Source: Bacillota bacterium (GTDB lineage: Bacteria > Bacillota > UBA4882 > UBA8346). Taken from it: a stretch of DNA of 64,000 nt. This document shows positions 43,050 through 51,564 of this stretch, piece by piece. The stretch covers positions 37,919 to 101,918 of the forward strand of contig JAEYPR010000030.1 in NCBI GenBank assembly GCA_023410535.1, written 5' to 3'. Within the stretch, counting starts at the first letter, position 1. Each line of letters opens with the position of its first letter. Below the pieces are notes generated by a model. The model made no database searches. It was not told the DNA's origin and saw only the letters and a program-made list of their open reading frames with translations. Both the position numbers and the translations under genes were made by a program.

Positions 43050-45290
43050 ATGACCTCTCCCAAGAACCATCCGGTCGAACAACCCATTGTCGATACCCTG
43101 GAACAAAACTACATGCCCTACGCCATGAGCGTTATCATCTCGCGGGCCATTCCGGAGATCGACGGCTTCAAGCCGTCCCACCGCAAGCTGCTCTTCACCA
43201 TGTATAAAATGGGACTGCTCAACGGCGGCCGGACCAAATCGGCCAACATCGTCGGCCAGACCATGAAGCTCAATCCCCACGGCGACATGGCCATCTACGA
43301 AACAATGGTCCGTCTGACCCGGGGCAACGCGGCGCTACTCCATCCGTTCATCGACTCCAAGGGCAACTTTGGCAAACAGTACTCCCGCGACATGAAGTTC
43401 GCCGCGCCCCGGTACACCGAGGCCAAACTGGACAAGGTCTGCGAAGAGATCTTCCGCGACTTGGACAAGGACACGGTTGATTTTGTCGATAACTATGACG
43501 GCACCTTGAAAGAGCCGACCTTGCTCCCGACCACCTTCCCCAATATTTTGGTCAATCCCAACCAGGGAATCGCGGTCGGCATGGCTAGCAACATCTGTAG
43601 TTTTAACCTGCAGGAGGTCTGCGAGACCACCATCCGGTTGATGAACGATCCCAACCATGACATCAAGCAGACGCTGCAAGCCCCGGACTTTTCCTCCGGC
43701 GGCCAGTTGATCTATAATGAACGCGAAATCCGCGACATCTATGAATCCGGCCGCGGCAGCGTCAAAGTCCGGGCCCGTTGGCGTTATGACAAGGCCAATA
43801 ACTGCATCGAGATTTATGAGATTCCCTACACCACCACCACCGAGGCGATCATTGACTCCGTGATTGAGCTGGTCAAAAGCGGCCGGATCAAAGATGTCAC
43901 CGATGTCCGCGATGAAACCGACATCGACGGGTTGAAGATCACCTTGGACGTCCGCAAGAGCACCGAACCGGAACCGTTGATGAACAAGCTTTTTAAACTC
44001 ACGCCGCTCCAGGATAGTTTCAGTTGTAACTTTAATATTCTGGTCAACGGACGGCCCCGGGTAATGGGCATCGCCGCGATTCTCGGGGAATGGCTGGTGT
44101 TCCGGACCGACTGCCTGAAGCGCCAGATTCGCTTCGATATTCAGAAGAAATCCGACAAACTCCACTTGTTGGTCGGTTTGAAACAGATCCTGCTCGATAT
44201 CGACAAAGCGGTCCGGATCGTCCGCCAGACTGAAGAAGACAGCCAAGTCGTTCCCAACTTGATGGCGGGCTTCAATATCGATGAAATTCAAGCGGAATAT
44301 GTGGCCGAAATCAAGTTGCGTAACTTGAATAAGGAATATATCGTAAACCGGGTCAGTGAAATCGCCGACCTCGAAAAAGAGATCGCCGGTCTCAAAGAAT
44401 TGCTCGACAGCGAAACCAAGTTAAAAAAAGTGATCGCCAAGCAACTGCAGGATGTGGCCAAAAAGTTCGGTCACCCCCGCAAGACCGAGATCATCCACGA
44501 GGAACAGGTCGAGGAGATCACCAGCGAGCACTTGATTGAGGACTTCAACCTCAAGCTTTTCCTGACCGAGCAGAACTATCTGAAGAAGGTGGCGCTGGTC
44601 TCGCTGCGGGCCAATCCCGAGCATAAACTGAAAGAAGACGACGTCATCGTCCAAGAAGTGGAATCCCACAACAAGGCTGACCTGCTGCTCTTCTCCAATA
44701 AACAGACCGTTTACAAGTTGAAGATCTACGAGATCGAGGACCATAAAGCCTCCAGTCTCGGCGAATATCTGACCAATCTGCTCGGTCTGGAACCCGATGA
44801 AAAGATCATCTACTTGGTGGCGACCGACGACTACCAAGGGCAGTTGCTGTTCTCCTTCGAGAACGGCAAGGTCGCCAAGATCGATTTGGCGAGCTACGCG
44901 ACGAAGACCAACCGCCGCAAGCTAGCCAACGCCTACTCCGACCTGGCGCGGTTGATTCATATGATGTTTGTCAAGGAAGATCTGGAGTTGGTGGCCTACT
45001 CCAGCATCGGCAAAGTGTTGATCTTCGACACCGTTAATATCAATCCCAAAACCACCCGGGATTCCCAAGGCGTCCAAGTCCTCAAAGGCAAAAAGGGCAG
45101 CACCATGACGGAGATCAAGCTGCTGTCCCAGGCCAAGCTGGCCGACCCCGACTATTACCGGACCAAAAACATTCCGGCCGTTGGTTGTTATATCAAACCG
45201 GAGGACCGGAGTCCCAGTCAATCGGCGCTGGCGCTGGATTTGGGGCTGCAGCCGAAGGATGACGGCGGGGCTGAGGCAACGGAAGGGTGA
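43050..45290 (+). CDS. Type IIA DNA topoisomerase, subunit A (ParC/GyrA-like, divergent)
   Basis: A 746-residue DNA-cleaving subunit. The catalytic Tyr is in AAPRYTEAKL (Tyr 122, the same number as in E. coli GyrA); YAMSVIISRAIPEIDGFKPSHRK (in part) and SKGNFG are conserved. A coiled-coil arm is at about 435-480. The C-terminal domain (about 490-710) has propeller-like strands but no clear GyrA box (QRRGGKG); the nearest string is TNRRKLANAY, suggesting ParC-like decatenation or relaxation rather than supercoiling. AGGAGG precedes the ATG. Together with the upstream ATPase it should form an A2B2 enzyme. Confidence 0.9.
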   Translation: MTSPKNHPVEQPIVDTLEQNYMPYAMSVIISRAIPEIDGFKPSHRKLLFTMYKMGLLNGGRTKSANIVGQTMKLNPHGDMAIYETMVRLTRGNAALLHPFIDSKGNFGKQYSRDMKFAAPRYTEAKLDKVCEEIFRDLDKDTVDFVDNYDGTLKEPTLLPTTFPNILVNPNQGIAVGMASNICSFNLQEVCETTIRLMNDPNHDIKQTLQAPDFSSGGQLIYNEREIRDIYESGRGSVKVRARWRYDKANNCIEIYEIPYTTTTEAIIDSVIELVKSGRIKDVTDVRDETDIDGLKITLDVRKSTEPEPLMNKLFKLTPLQDSFSCNFNILVNGRPRVMGIAAILGEWLVFRTDCLKRQIRFDIQKKSDKLHLLVGLKQILLDIDKAVRIVRQTEEDSQVVPNLMAGFNIDEIQAEYVAEIKLRNLNKEYIVNRVSEIADLEKEIAGLKELLDSETKLKKVIAKQLQDVAKKFGHPRKTEIIHEEQVEEITSEHLIEDFNLKLFLTEQNYLKKVALVSLRANPEHKLKEDDVIVQEVESHNKADLLLFSNKQTVYKLKIYEIEDHKASSLGEYLTNLLGLEPDEKIIYLVATDDYQGQLLFSFENGKVAKIDLASYATKTNRRKLANAYSDLARLIHMMFVKEDLELVAYSSIGKVLIFDTVNINPKTTRDSQGVQVLKGKKGSTMTEIKLLSQAKLADPDYYRTKNIPAVGCYIKPEDRSPSQSALALDLGLQPKDDGGAEATEG

Positions 45291-45311
45291 CCGCTTCATA
45301 TCTGAATTGTA

Positions 45312-45343
45312 AAGCAACCGGGTTCAATCCGGTTGCTTTTTTA
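45312..45343 (+). terminator. Terminator after topoisomerase operon
   Basis: AAGCAACCGG (45312-45321) pairs with CCGGTTGCTT (45329-45338), followed by a T-run. Confidence 0.9.
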
Positions 45344-45458
45344 TTGTTTGGTTATTTTTGAAAGCCATTTTCCAACGGAACATCCTCCCCTCCGGTCTCG
45401 TCTAAATGTCAGTCACACTGACCAAGGAGGATGGCCGGTTCCGCTCCAGCCAACGGCA

Positions 45459-45956
45459 ATGAAACAACTACACCATCATTTGTTCAGGTATTGCTTGATT
45501 ATTACCCTCGCCATCACGGCGCTGATTGTAAACTTCGCTACCGGCCGGGCGGCTGATCAGACCCCGGTGGTGGCGGTGCTTTGCTTTGCCAATCAAACCA
45601 CGCTGCCGGGGATCGAAAGCGATTTCACCCACATCTTCCAGCGCGAATTGGCCGCCGCGACCCAGGGCCGTTATCTGGTCGTCGACTTCAGTAAGACCCA
45701 AGCCGCTCTGACCGAACCGGGAAACATGCAAAAGGCGCTGGACGCGGGCCGGTCGGCCGGGGCCGATCTGGTGGTTACCGGAGCGATTGGGTCCGAAGCG
45801 GAAAATCGCCTCCGCGTCAGTATGAAATTGATCAAAGTGCCGCAGGGGAATGTCGTCAAAGAGGCCCGGACCGTGCTGCGGTTCGACTCCCGCGACACGC
45901 TTCTGCAACGCTGGTCCGAAGCCGCGCGGAAGATGATCGTTTGGTTTGCCGAGTAA
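45459..45956 (+). CDS. Exported TolB-N/FlgO-like protein
   Basis: A 165-residue protein: signal peptide or anchor (KQLHHHLFRYCLIITLAITALIVNFATGRAA, in part, residues 2-30) then a domain with VVAVLCFANQT, DFTHIFQRELAAA, LDAGRSAGADLVVTGAIG and LRVSMKLIKVPQGNVV, the strand-helix pattern of FlgO, LpoB and CsgG-type N-terminal TolB folds. These proteins sit in the envelope; the exact role is unknown. The ATG at 45459 has no good ribosome site; AAGGAGG (45424-45430) lies instead directly before an out-of-frame ATG at 45431. A GTCAGT/ACTGAC hairpin precedes that site. Confidence 0.6.
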   Translation: MKQLHHHLFRYCLIITLAITALIVNFATGRAADQTPVVAVLCFANQTTLPGIESDFTHIFQRELAAATQGRYLVVDFSKTQAALTEPGNMQKALDAGRSAGADLVVTGAIGSEAENRLRVSMKLIKVPQGNVVKEARTVLRFDSRDTLLQRWSEAARKMIVWFAE

Positions 45957-46411
45957 GGAGAATCAATTTTTTTTATTTTCGGTCAAACGTAAATGTTTCG
46001 TAAATTATGGAATAATGCTAACACTTTGTTGGATTTATGCTATAATAAAAGTATTGTTGTATTACATAAAGGGGGAATGCCGGGCAAAAATTCAAGGCTG
46101 AACATTCGTTAGGATGTGAGCTGTTTTCATTGATACCGGGGGGTATACAATTACAGCCGGATAATTCATTAATTAGAACAGATGTCGCAATCCACGACGG
46201 GATGCGATATCGATAGATAAAAAAAGGCCGGCTGAACCAGTCACGGAGCATCGGGTGCTCCATCCATCCTAGATTTGGGATTGATGTCGGGTAAACTAAG
46301 CAAGACCCACTACCACTACCCACTATGAAGCCAAAAACTATTAAACCAAAAAGGGAGCCGAAGCTCCCTTTTAATTTTGTTTTGATTGATGCCGTTTGAA
46401 CGCGCCTGGAA
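45957..46411. other. Gene-free interval with a promoter-like box and possible sRNA
   Basis: An extended -10 (TGCTATAAT, 46038-46046) stands out; the -35 is poor. Downstream up to the terminator at 46349 there is no good open frame; small stems include GGAGCATCGGGTGCTCC (about 46245-46261). A short RNA from about 46053 to 46376 is possible but not demonstrated. Confidence 0.3.
46349..46377. terminator. Bidirectional terminator before convergent FtsH-like gene
   Basis: AAAAGGGAGC (46349-46358) pairs with GCTCCCTTTT (46363-46372) around CGAA; T-rich on the plus side and TTTTT on the minus side. Confidence 0.8.
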
Positions 46412-47896
46412 TCAGGCGCATTGTTGCAACTGTTCGCGGAACCATTCGCCGCTGACCTTCTCTTGCCGCATCAGATCGTCGATGACATCGGTCAGAATGT
46501 TCTTGTGGCTTTTTAAGAGGACGCGGACCCGTTCCTTCTGTTGGTCCAGGATCTCGGTCATCACCGTGTGCATCGCGTCTTTGCTGACCAATTCCTCATG
46601 GACGATCTCCAACCGAGTCAGACCGGTCTTAATCATCTGCCGGGCGATTGAGGTCGCCTGCTCGAAGTCGTTGGACGATCCGGTGCTCCAGTTGCCGTAG
46701 ATGATCTCTTCGGCAATGGCGCCGCCTAAACAGATCGCAATCTGATCTTCGAGGTATTCCCGGGTGTAGAGGTACTGTTCCTCAACTTGGGTCTGACGCA
46801 TGAAGCCCAAGGCTTTGCCGCGCGGAATCACGGTCAAGGTCGCCACCGATTCCGGGCGGACCAGTTCGCTGATGGCCGCATGACCGGTCTCGTGGACCGC
46901 CACCCGCCGCAATTCGCTCTCTTGGGGCCGGCGTTCCAGCTTCTCACCCATGATCACTTTGTCGACCGCCTCCCGGAAGTCATCCATGGTGATCTGGTCC
47001 CGTTCTTTCCGGAAAGCCAGGATCGCCGCCTCGTTCATCAACGATTCCAAATGAGCGCCGGAGAAACCGAAGGTGTCCTTGGCCAACTCATCTAAGTTGA
47101 CTTCCGGCGCCAACGGCTTATCTTTGGCGTGAATCTTCAAAATGTGAATCCGGCCTTCCTTATCCGGCAGTTCCACCTTCACCTGACGGTCAAACCGGCC
47201 CGGCCGCAAAATAGCCGCGTCCAGCAGGTCCGCCCGGTTGGTCGCCGCAATCAATAGCAACTTCACCGTTTCATTGGGCTTTAAGCCGTCCATCTCCACC
47301 AAGAGCTGATTCAAGGTTTGGTCGTACTCCAAGTGCGAGCTGTGGCTGCCCCGTTTGCCGGCGATCACCTCGATCTCGTCAATAAAAACGATGGCACTTT
47401 TCTTGCCGGCTTTTAGCGCCATCTGACGGGCTTTGCTGAACAGTTGCCGCACCCGCTGCGCGCCGACGCCGGCGTACATCTCAATAAACTCTGAACCGCT
47501 CGACGCCACAAACGCCGAGTTGGTGTAGCTGGAAGCCGCTTTGGCCAACAAGGTTTTCCCGGTTCCCGGCGGTCCGGTCAGCAAGATCCCCTTCAACGGC
47601 CGGATGCCCAAGGCTTTGGTCCGCTCTTCGTCACAAACGAAGTCCAACGCTTCGAGCAACTCCCGTTTGGCGACCTCCTGGCCGCCGATGTCTTCAAAGG
47701 CCACCCCGGCATTGGTCCGGTTCACGCTTTGCGCGCCCAACAGTTCCGGGTTTTTGAAACGGCCTTGGGTAAACAAATACAACAAACCTAACGCGCCGCC
47801 GATCAGCAGCAACGGCGAAAGGTCAATCCCGATCCAAACGAGATAAACCACAATTCCCAATGCGCTCCCGGCGATAATTTCCCAATGTTTCATCAT
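46412..47896 (-). CDS. Short FtsH-like AAA+ zinc metalloprotease
   Basis: A 494-residue membrane protease. Two closely spaced membrane segments (about residues 6-42) have almost no loop between them, so the ~70-residue extracytoplasmic domain of FtsH is missing. The AAA domain has GPPGTGKT (about 107), FIDEIEVIAGKRG (about 170) and the second region of homology ATNRADLLDAAILRPGRFDR (in part). The M41 protease site is VAVHETGHAA (about 343), with a downstream Asp in SSNDFEQAT as third ligand. Housekeeping FtsH is normally over 600 residues, so this is a paralog. It overlaps the upstream gene by four bases (ATGA) and forms a two-gene operon with it. Confidence 0.88.
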   Translation of the reverse strand: MMKHWEIIAGSALGIVVYLVWIGIDLSPLLLIGGALGLLYLFTQGRFKNPELLGAQSVNRTNAGVAFEDIGGQEVAKRELLEALDFVCDEERTKALGIRPLKGILLTGPPGTGKTLLAKAASSYTNSAFVASSGSEFIEMYAGVGAQRVRQLFSKARQMALKAGKKSAIVFIDEIEVIAGKRGSHSSHLEYDQTLNQLLVEMDGLKPNETVKLLLIAATNRADLLDAAILRPGRFDRQVKVELPDKEGRIHILKIHAKDKPLAPEVNLDELAKDTFGFSGAHLESLMNEAAILAFRKERDQITMDDFREAVDKVIMGEKLERRPQESELRRVAVHETGHAAISELVRPESVATLTVIPRGKALGFMRQTQVEEQYLYTREYLEDQIAICLGGAIAEEIIYGNWSTGSSNDFEQATSIARQMIKTGLTRLEIVHEELVSKDAMHTVMTEILDQQKERVRVLLKSHKNILTDVIDDLMRQEKVSGEWFREQLQQCA

Positions 47897-48447
47897 CCTG
47901 CGGAGTCACCTCCGATCCCTTTCTCGACTGAACGCACCGGACGCGGCACCGCTTGATACAGATAATGGGCGCCGTCTTCCAGTTGAATATAGGTGAACTT
48001 CGGGCTTAAAAAGACCCGTGCTTTTATTTTGCTCCCCATGTGGTCCAGTTGGTTTTTGAGCTGGATGTAATGCCCTGATGTTTCCGCTTCCTCTAAATAA
48101 AACGACAGCTGATACAGCGCTGTTTGCAACCGCACGTTCGGCTGATCCGCAATCCGGTACTGGGTTACGGGCAGACCATGGTACTGCTGAACTTTCTGGC
48201 TCACCTGCTCCAACACTTGCTGGAGGTTGGCCACTTTCGTCAGTTGCAATTCCACCTTTACCTGGTTCTTCTCTTCGCTAAATTGGAAATGTTTTACGCC
48301 GTGAATGGCCAATACATCCTTTTTTAACGGATCGGCCACCCGAAACTTGGCGTTGAGCGCTTGTCCGCCAAAGAGAATTCCCATTGTCGCCAGAAAGGCT
48401 GCCATCGCGAACCACAGTTGCTGCCGATTGAACTTTCCCATTTTCAT
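47893..48447 (-). CDS. Single-pass membrane protein coupled to FtsH-like protease
   Basis: A 184-residue protein with an N-terminal membrane segment (LWFAMAAFLATMGILFGGQAL, in part, about residues 11-32) and a soluble domain outside it (LAIHGVKHFQFSEEKNQVKVELQL and YIQLEDGAHYLYQAVP). I recognise no family. GGAGGGCGAAGCG precedes the ATG and its stop overlaps the protease start, so the two are translationally coupled. Because the protease lacks its own extracytoplasmic domain, this protein is a candidate for supplying it, by inference. Confidence 0.6.
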   Translation of the reverse strand: MKMGKFNRQQLWFAMAAFLATMGILFGGQALNAKFRVADPLKKDVLAIHGVKHFQFSEEKNQVKVELQLTKVANLQQVLEQVSQKVQQYHGLPVTQYRIADQPNVRLQTALYQLSFYLEEAETSGHYIQLKNQLDHMGSKIKARVFLSPKFTYIQLEDGAHYLYQAVPRPVRSVEKGIGGDSAG

Positions 48448-48591
48448 CGCTTCGCCCTCCTGTCACGAATGCAATATTGTAACAACGTAAAGTTAACATA
48501 AGAATTCTAACATAAAGTGATATCTGATTGTAGTGGCGATTACTGGAAGGACGTTCAAAGCGATGCAAGACGGATGGTCGCGATGAAACCG

Positions 48592-48801
48592 GCCGGAGCG
48601 GAGAATTCCGATAGTTCGGAAGCGCATTCCGGTCGTTGGGAGCGGCATTTTGGCGGTTGGCGGGAAGATTTGGGAAGTAGGATTGCGCTCCGGGGTACCC
48701 GAATTTTATTTTTCGGTTCCGGAATTTCGCTCCCGGGTTGTTGGGGGAAGTTTTCCGGTTCCTAGATAGCGGATTGAGGTGGTTAGCCGGAGTTGCGGGA
48801 G
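48592..48801. repeat. 21-bp-period degenerate array, locus 4
   Basis: Ten units of exactly 21 bases can be cut from 48592, with recurring TTCCGGT, TTCGGTTCCGGAATT, CTCCGGGGTACCCGAAT and TTCCGGTTCC words. Units are highly degenerate but in strict phase. It lies between the membrane-protein genes at 47.9-48.4 and 48.8 kb. Confidence 0.75.
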
Positions 48802-48802
48802 T

Positions 48803-49306
48803 TTATTTTACGCGTTTGGGTTGCTTCGAATGATCCAGCGACGAATTCCCCGGCGCCCAATTTTTATCCAAATACGCCAGCAGCAAACCGTAAAACGCCG
48901 AAAAAACCAAGGTTAACACCGGGGTGACGACATCGTCGGTCAAAACCGGGGTAATTTTGTAGAATTCAAGCGAAGAGATGAGGATAAACCAACATGAAGT
49001 CCCGTATAAAACGCCCCGTAACAGATAATGGCGGGTCGATATTTTCGGGACAATTACCATGGAATAAATAATTCCCAAACCTAAACTGAACACGACCTGA
49101 ATCGAAAATGCGATTAAATGTTCGATGAAGTTATTTGGTTTCATATGTAAACAGATCTGACTGACATACTCCCAAAAAGCCACCTTTTTAACCCGCCACA
49201 ACAATACGAGGAAGAGATCCGGAATATCCTTGACAGTTCCGGCAATCAGACCGACGCTAATCCCCCGCAAAAAGATATCCGCGATTTTGTTTTTAAAGAG
49301 ATTCAT
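48803..49306 (-). CDS. Polytopic membrane protein, unknown
   Basis: A 167-residue protein with about four membrane helices (about residues 10-25, 50-75, 88-108 and 118-140) and a basic C-terminus (KQPKRVK). The ATG at 49306 (MNLFKNKIADIF) has GGGGGTGGCGG upstream. The arrangement resembles the four-helix YqhR-like membrane proteins of spore formers, but identity is not clear. Its 3-prime end abuts the fourth 21-bp array. Confidence 0.55.
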   Translation of the reverse strand: MNLFKNKIADIFLRGISVGLIAGTVKDIPDLFLVLLWRVKKVAFWEYVSQICLHMKPNNFIEHLIAFSIQVVFSLGLGIIYSMVIVPKISTRHYLLRGVLYGTSCWFILISSLEFYKITPVLTDDVVTPVLTLVFSAFYGLLLAYLDKNWAPGNSSLDHSKQPKRVK

Positions 49307-49539
49307 TCCGCCACCCCCAATATAGCCTGCCATCTGTTGGGGGGAATAATACCTAAACTCCATGGATCGGGTTCGAGCTGTTTTCGGGCAAAAAAAATTC
49401 CCCAACCGGGGATATCAAAAAGGGAGGTAGTAGTGAATGTCTTTATTATAGCCTGCCGATGTTACAACCATATCAAGGGATTCTTAACAAGCATGAACAA
49501 ATGGGAACTTATTTGTTACAAAGCTCCCTCCAACTGATG

Positions 49540-50514
49540 TTAATACAATACTTCCGTCGTTTCTCGCCGCACCGGAGCCGCCAAGGGCGCGGCGACCACC
49601 GTATAGCCAAAGGTCAAGTCGACAAACCCGTTGCCCTCTTTAAATTTTTTGTAGCCGAGGGTCACGGTGCGTTTGCATAGTTGAGCGTAGATCTCGTCCT
49701 CGGTCAGCATCCGGCCGAAATCCTTCTCGCATTGGTTGATGATCAGCGCCAAAGCTCCCGAGACATGGGGCGTAGCCATCGAAGTCCCCGAAAGTTTGGC
49801 ATATTTGCCCCCCAGATACGTCGAGAGGATCTCCACCCCCGGCGCCACCACGTCAATCTCCTGGTTCATGGTACTGAACTTCGCCAGGACCTTCTGCAAA
49901 TCGACCGCCCCGACACCCACCACCTCGTGATAACCGCCCGGATACTGCTTTTCTTCTTTGCCGGTGTTTCCGGCGGCGCAGACCACAATGATATTGGCGA
50001 CGATCGCCCGCTTGATCGCGTCGTGCAGTTCGGGACTGTCCTCCGGTCCGCCCAGCGACATCGAGATCACCCGGACTGCCTCCCCTTGCGGCCCGCGCCA
50101 CTGGATCGCATAATTGATGGCATCAACGATCCCCTGGTAGGAGCCGCCGCCATCGCCCTGCAACACCTTTAAGATAAGCAACGAAGCCTCGGGAGCCATG
50201 CCGACCACTCCTTGCCGGTTTTGAATCGCGGCAATCGTCCCGGCGACGTGCGTACCGTGACCGTTGTTATCTTCAAATTGCTCGGGATCGCCGTCATAAT
50301 CGGCGGTAAAATTGCGACCGCCCACGACCCGGTCCTTCAGGTCAGGATGATCGGTCTGACAACCGGTGTCCAGGACCGCGACCACCACGCCCTGACCGCG
50401 CCGGCTCTCATCCCAGACCGCCGGGGCGTTCATCAAAGCGACCCCTTCGGGTACCTCCGTGGCGACTTGCTTCACTTCATTGACTGTATACGGCACGAGA
50501 CAAACTTGACTCAT
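49540..50514 (-). CDS. Intracellular subtilisin-like serine protease (S8)
   Basis: A 324-residue subtilase without a signal peptide. The catalytic triad is visible: Asp 49 in AVLDTGCQ, His 86 in GHGTHVAG and Ser 245 in GTSMATPH, with the oxyanion Asn in AAGNTG (about 183). This matches IspA/AprX-type intracellular proteases of Bacillota, which degrade cytoplasmic protein in stationary phase and sporulation. A short N-terminal extension (SQVCLVPYTVNEVKQVATEVPEGV) may act as an inhibitory propeptide. AGGAGGTGCTGTC precedes the ATG at 50514. Confidence 0.92.
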   Translation of the reverse strand: MSQVCLVPYTVNEVKQVATEVPEGVALMNAPAVWDESRRGQGVVVAVLDTGCQTDHPDLKDRVVGGRNFTADYDGDPEQFEDNNGHGTHVAGTIAAIQNRQGVVGMAPEASLLILKVLQGDGGGSYQGIVDAINYAIQWRGPQGEAVRVISMSLGGPEDSPELHDAIKRAIVANIIVVCAAGNTGKEEKQYPGGYHEVVGVGAVDLQKVLAKFSTMNQEIDVVAPGVEILSTYLGGKYAKLSGTSMATPHVSGALALIINQCEKDFGRMLTEDEIYAQLCKRTVTLGYKKFKEGNGFVDLTFGYTVVAAPLAAPVRRETTEVLY

Positions 50515-50892
50515 GACAGCACCTCCTGATCCATAATATGAACAAGCACCCAATGACGAATTGGGCTTTGGTGTATAATTCGGCGGTCTTCTGGAATTTC
50601 CTGGTAGATAGCGCTGGTTTTGCAAACTTTTCACCCCGTCCCCCCCCCGTCGAGATGATTATAGTCATTTTTTCCCTTGCCGGGAGACCGGGCATCGGCG
50701 ATAATAAACTTAGTCGTATACGATGAATCACGCCGCGAAAGGGGATGGTCAGTGTGAAAATCGCTTATAGGTGGTGCAACGTCTAAATTTTAGACGTTCA
50801 CCCGACAGGGATGGGATTTTCCTATCCCTGCTTTAAACATGTTCAGCAAGTCGCTGCCCCGGTCAATCAAAACTTTTCGAGGAGGTGGGCCA
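50515..50892. other. Regulatory-looking interval upstream of CD3324-like gene
   Basis: Contains TCGTATACGA (palindrome, about 50714), a possible ten-codon leader (GTG at 50754, preceded by AAAGGGG), a palindrome AACGTCTAAA/TTTAGACGTT (50778-50798) and a stem CAGGGATGGG/CCTATCCCTG (about 50805-50829). A C-run at 50641-50647 lies in the leader of the protease gene. Function unknown. Confidence 0.35.
50754..50786 (+). CDS. Possible ten-residue leader peptide
   Basis: GTG at 50754 follows AAAGGGG and reads MKIAYRWCNV before a TAA that lies inside the AACGTCTAAA palindrome; a second hairpin follows. The order (short peptide, stem, stem) recalls attenuation leaders, but no run of a single regulatory amino acid is present. 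Low confidence. Confidence 0.2.
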   Translation: MKIAYRWCNV

Positions 50893-50985
50893 ATGAAAGC
50901 ACATTTTAAAGTAGTGATCCAATCCAAACCAGAGGGGGCTTTCATGGTTGATTTACACAAACGGCAAGGATCTCCTTCCGGCTGA
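50893..50985 (+). CDS. Small upstream ORF overlapping the CD3324-like gene
   Basis: A 30-residue open frame beginning MKAHFKVVIQSK with GAGGTGGGCC upstream. It overlaps the downstream gene by 38 bases in another frame, so translation of this peptide could couple to or regulate the TTG start at 50948. No family is recognised. Confidence 0.4.
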   Translation: MKAHFKVVIQSKPEGAFMVDLHKRQGSPSG

Positions 50986-51229
50986 GCTTTTGGAAGAGAT
51001 TCAACAATATATTCAAGGGGAATTGATCTATATTCCCAAACAAGAAACCACCCGCGCCGGCTGGGGCGAACGCAACGGTACCCGCGCCACGCTCCACCGC
51101 CGCAATCAAGAGATCTGGCTGCGCCACCGCAACGGTCACTCCGTCGCGGAACTAACCCTCGAGTATCACCTCTCCGCAGACAGCATCAAAAAAATCCTCA
51201 CCCGCTACCAAAAAGATTGGGCGGGATAA
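50948..51229 (+). CDS. CD3324-like helix-turn-helix protein
   Basis: A 93-residue protein. The N-terminal part (LLPAELLEEIQQYIQGELIYIP) and middle (WGERNGTRATLHRRNQEIW) match the pattern of the small CD3324-family/Mor-like regulators of Clostridia, and the C-terminal half holds a helix-turn-helix (HSVAELTLEYHLSADSIKKIL). TTG start at 50948 with GAGGGGG about eight bases upstream; the ATG four bases earlier is in the frame of the small upstream ORF. Probably a DNA-binding regulator; target unknown. Confidence 0.7.
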   Translation: MIYTNGKDLLPAELLEEIQQYIQGELIYIPKQETTRAGWGERNGTRATLHRRNQEIWLRHRNGHSVAELTLEYHLSADSIKKILTRYQKDWAG

Positions 51230-51232
51230 ACA

Positions 51233-51277
51233 AAACCCTCGTCCCCGGTCGTCGACCGGAGGCGGGGGTTTATTTTG
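51233..51277 (+). terminator. Terminator after CD3324-like gene
   Basis: AAACCCTCGTCCCCGG and CCGGAGGCGGGGGTTT pair around GTCGTCGA, with a T-rich tail to 51277. Confidence 0.8.
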
Positions 51278-51382
51278 TTATGAATACAAAGAAAGTCACA
51301 TTTTTAGTAAAAAGTTTGCGGCGCCACACCCCAACGCGCCGGAGGCACCTTGCCGAATTGGGGGGTCTCCCTGAAACACCTA

Positions 51383-51501
51383 CGCGTCGTCAAAAGCAAG
51401 GAATGCAAGGAACGACCGAACGAGGAACGGAAGCGTACTCGATGTACGCTGAGTACCGGAGTGACTGAGTGACGCCGCAATCCGCAGCTTTTCACGGCGC
51501 A
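51383..51501 (+). repeat. ~116-119 bp palindromic element, copy B
   Basis: Begins GCGTCGTCAAAAGC and ends GCTTTTCACGGCGC, with GCAAGGAACGACCGAACGAG and CTGAGTACCGGAGTGACTGA inside (20 bases or fewer shown). It lies between the CD3324-like gene terminator and the convergent M14 peptidase gene. Confidence 0.75.
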
Positions 51502-51564
51502 CCACCCAATTCGGCAATCTCCCAGTACACTCTCACGTCTTATATCCGTTCTAACTCCTAGCCC

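Noticed and set aside
43335..44291. Minus-strand open frame of 318 codons inside topoisomerase subunit A
   Set aside because: Antisense of a gene with a clear catalytic Tyr motif; no ribosome site, no recognisable domain.
48517..48765. Plus-strand open frame of 82 codons with a plausible ATG
   Set aside because: It lies mostly in the 21-bp array, which is open in several frames by construction, and has no ribosome site.
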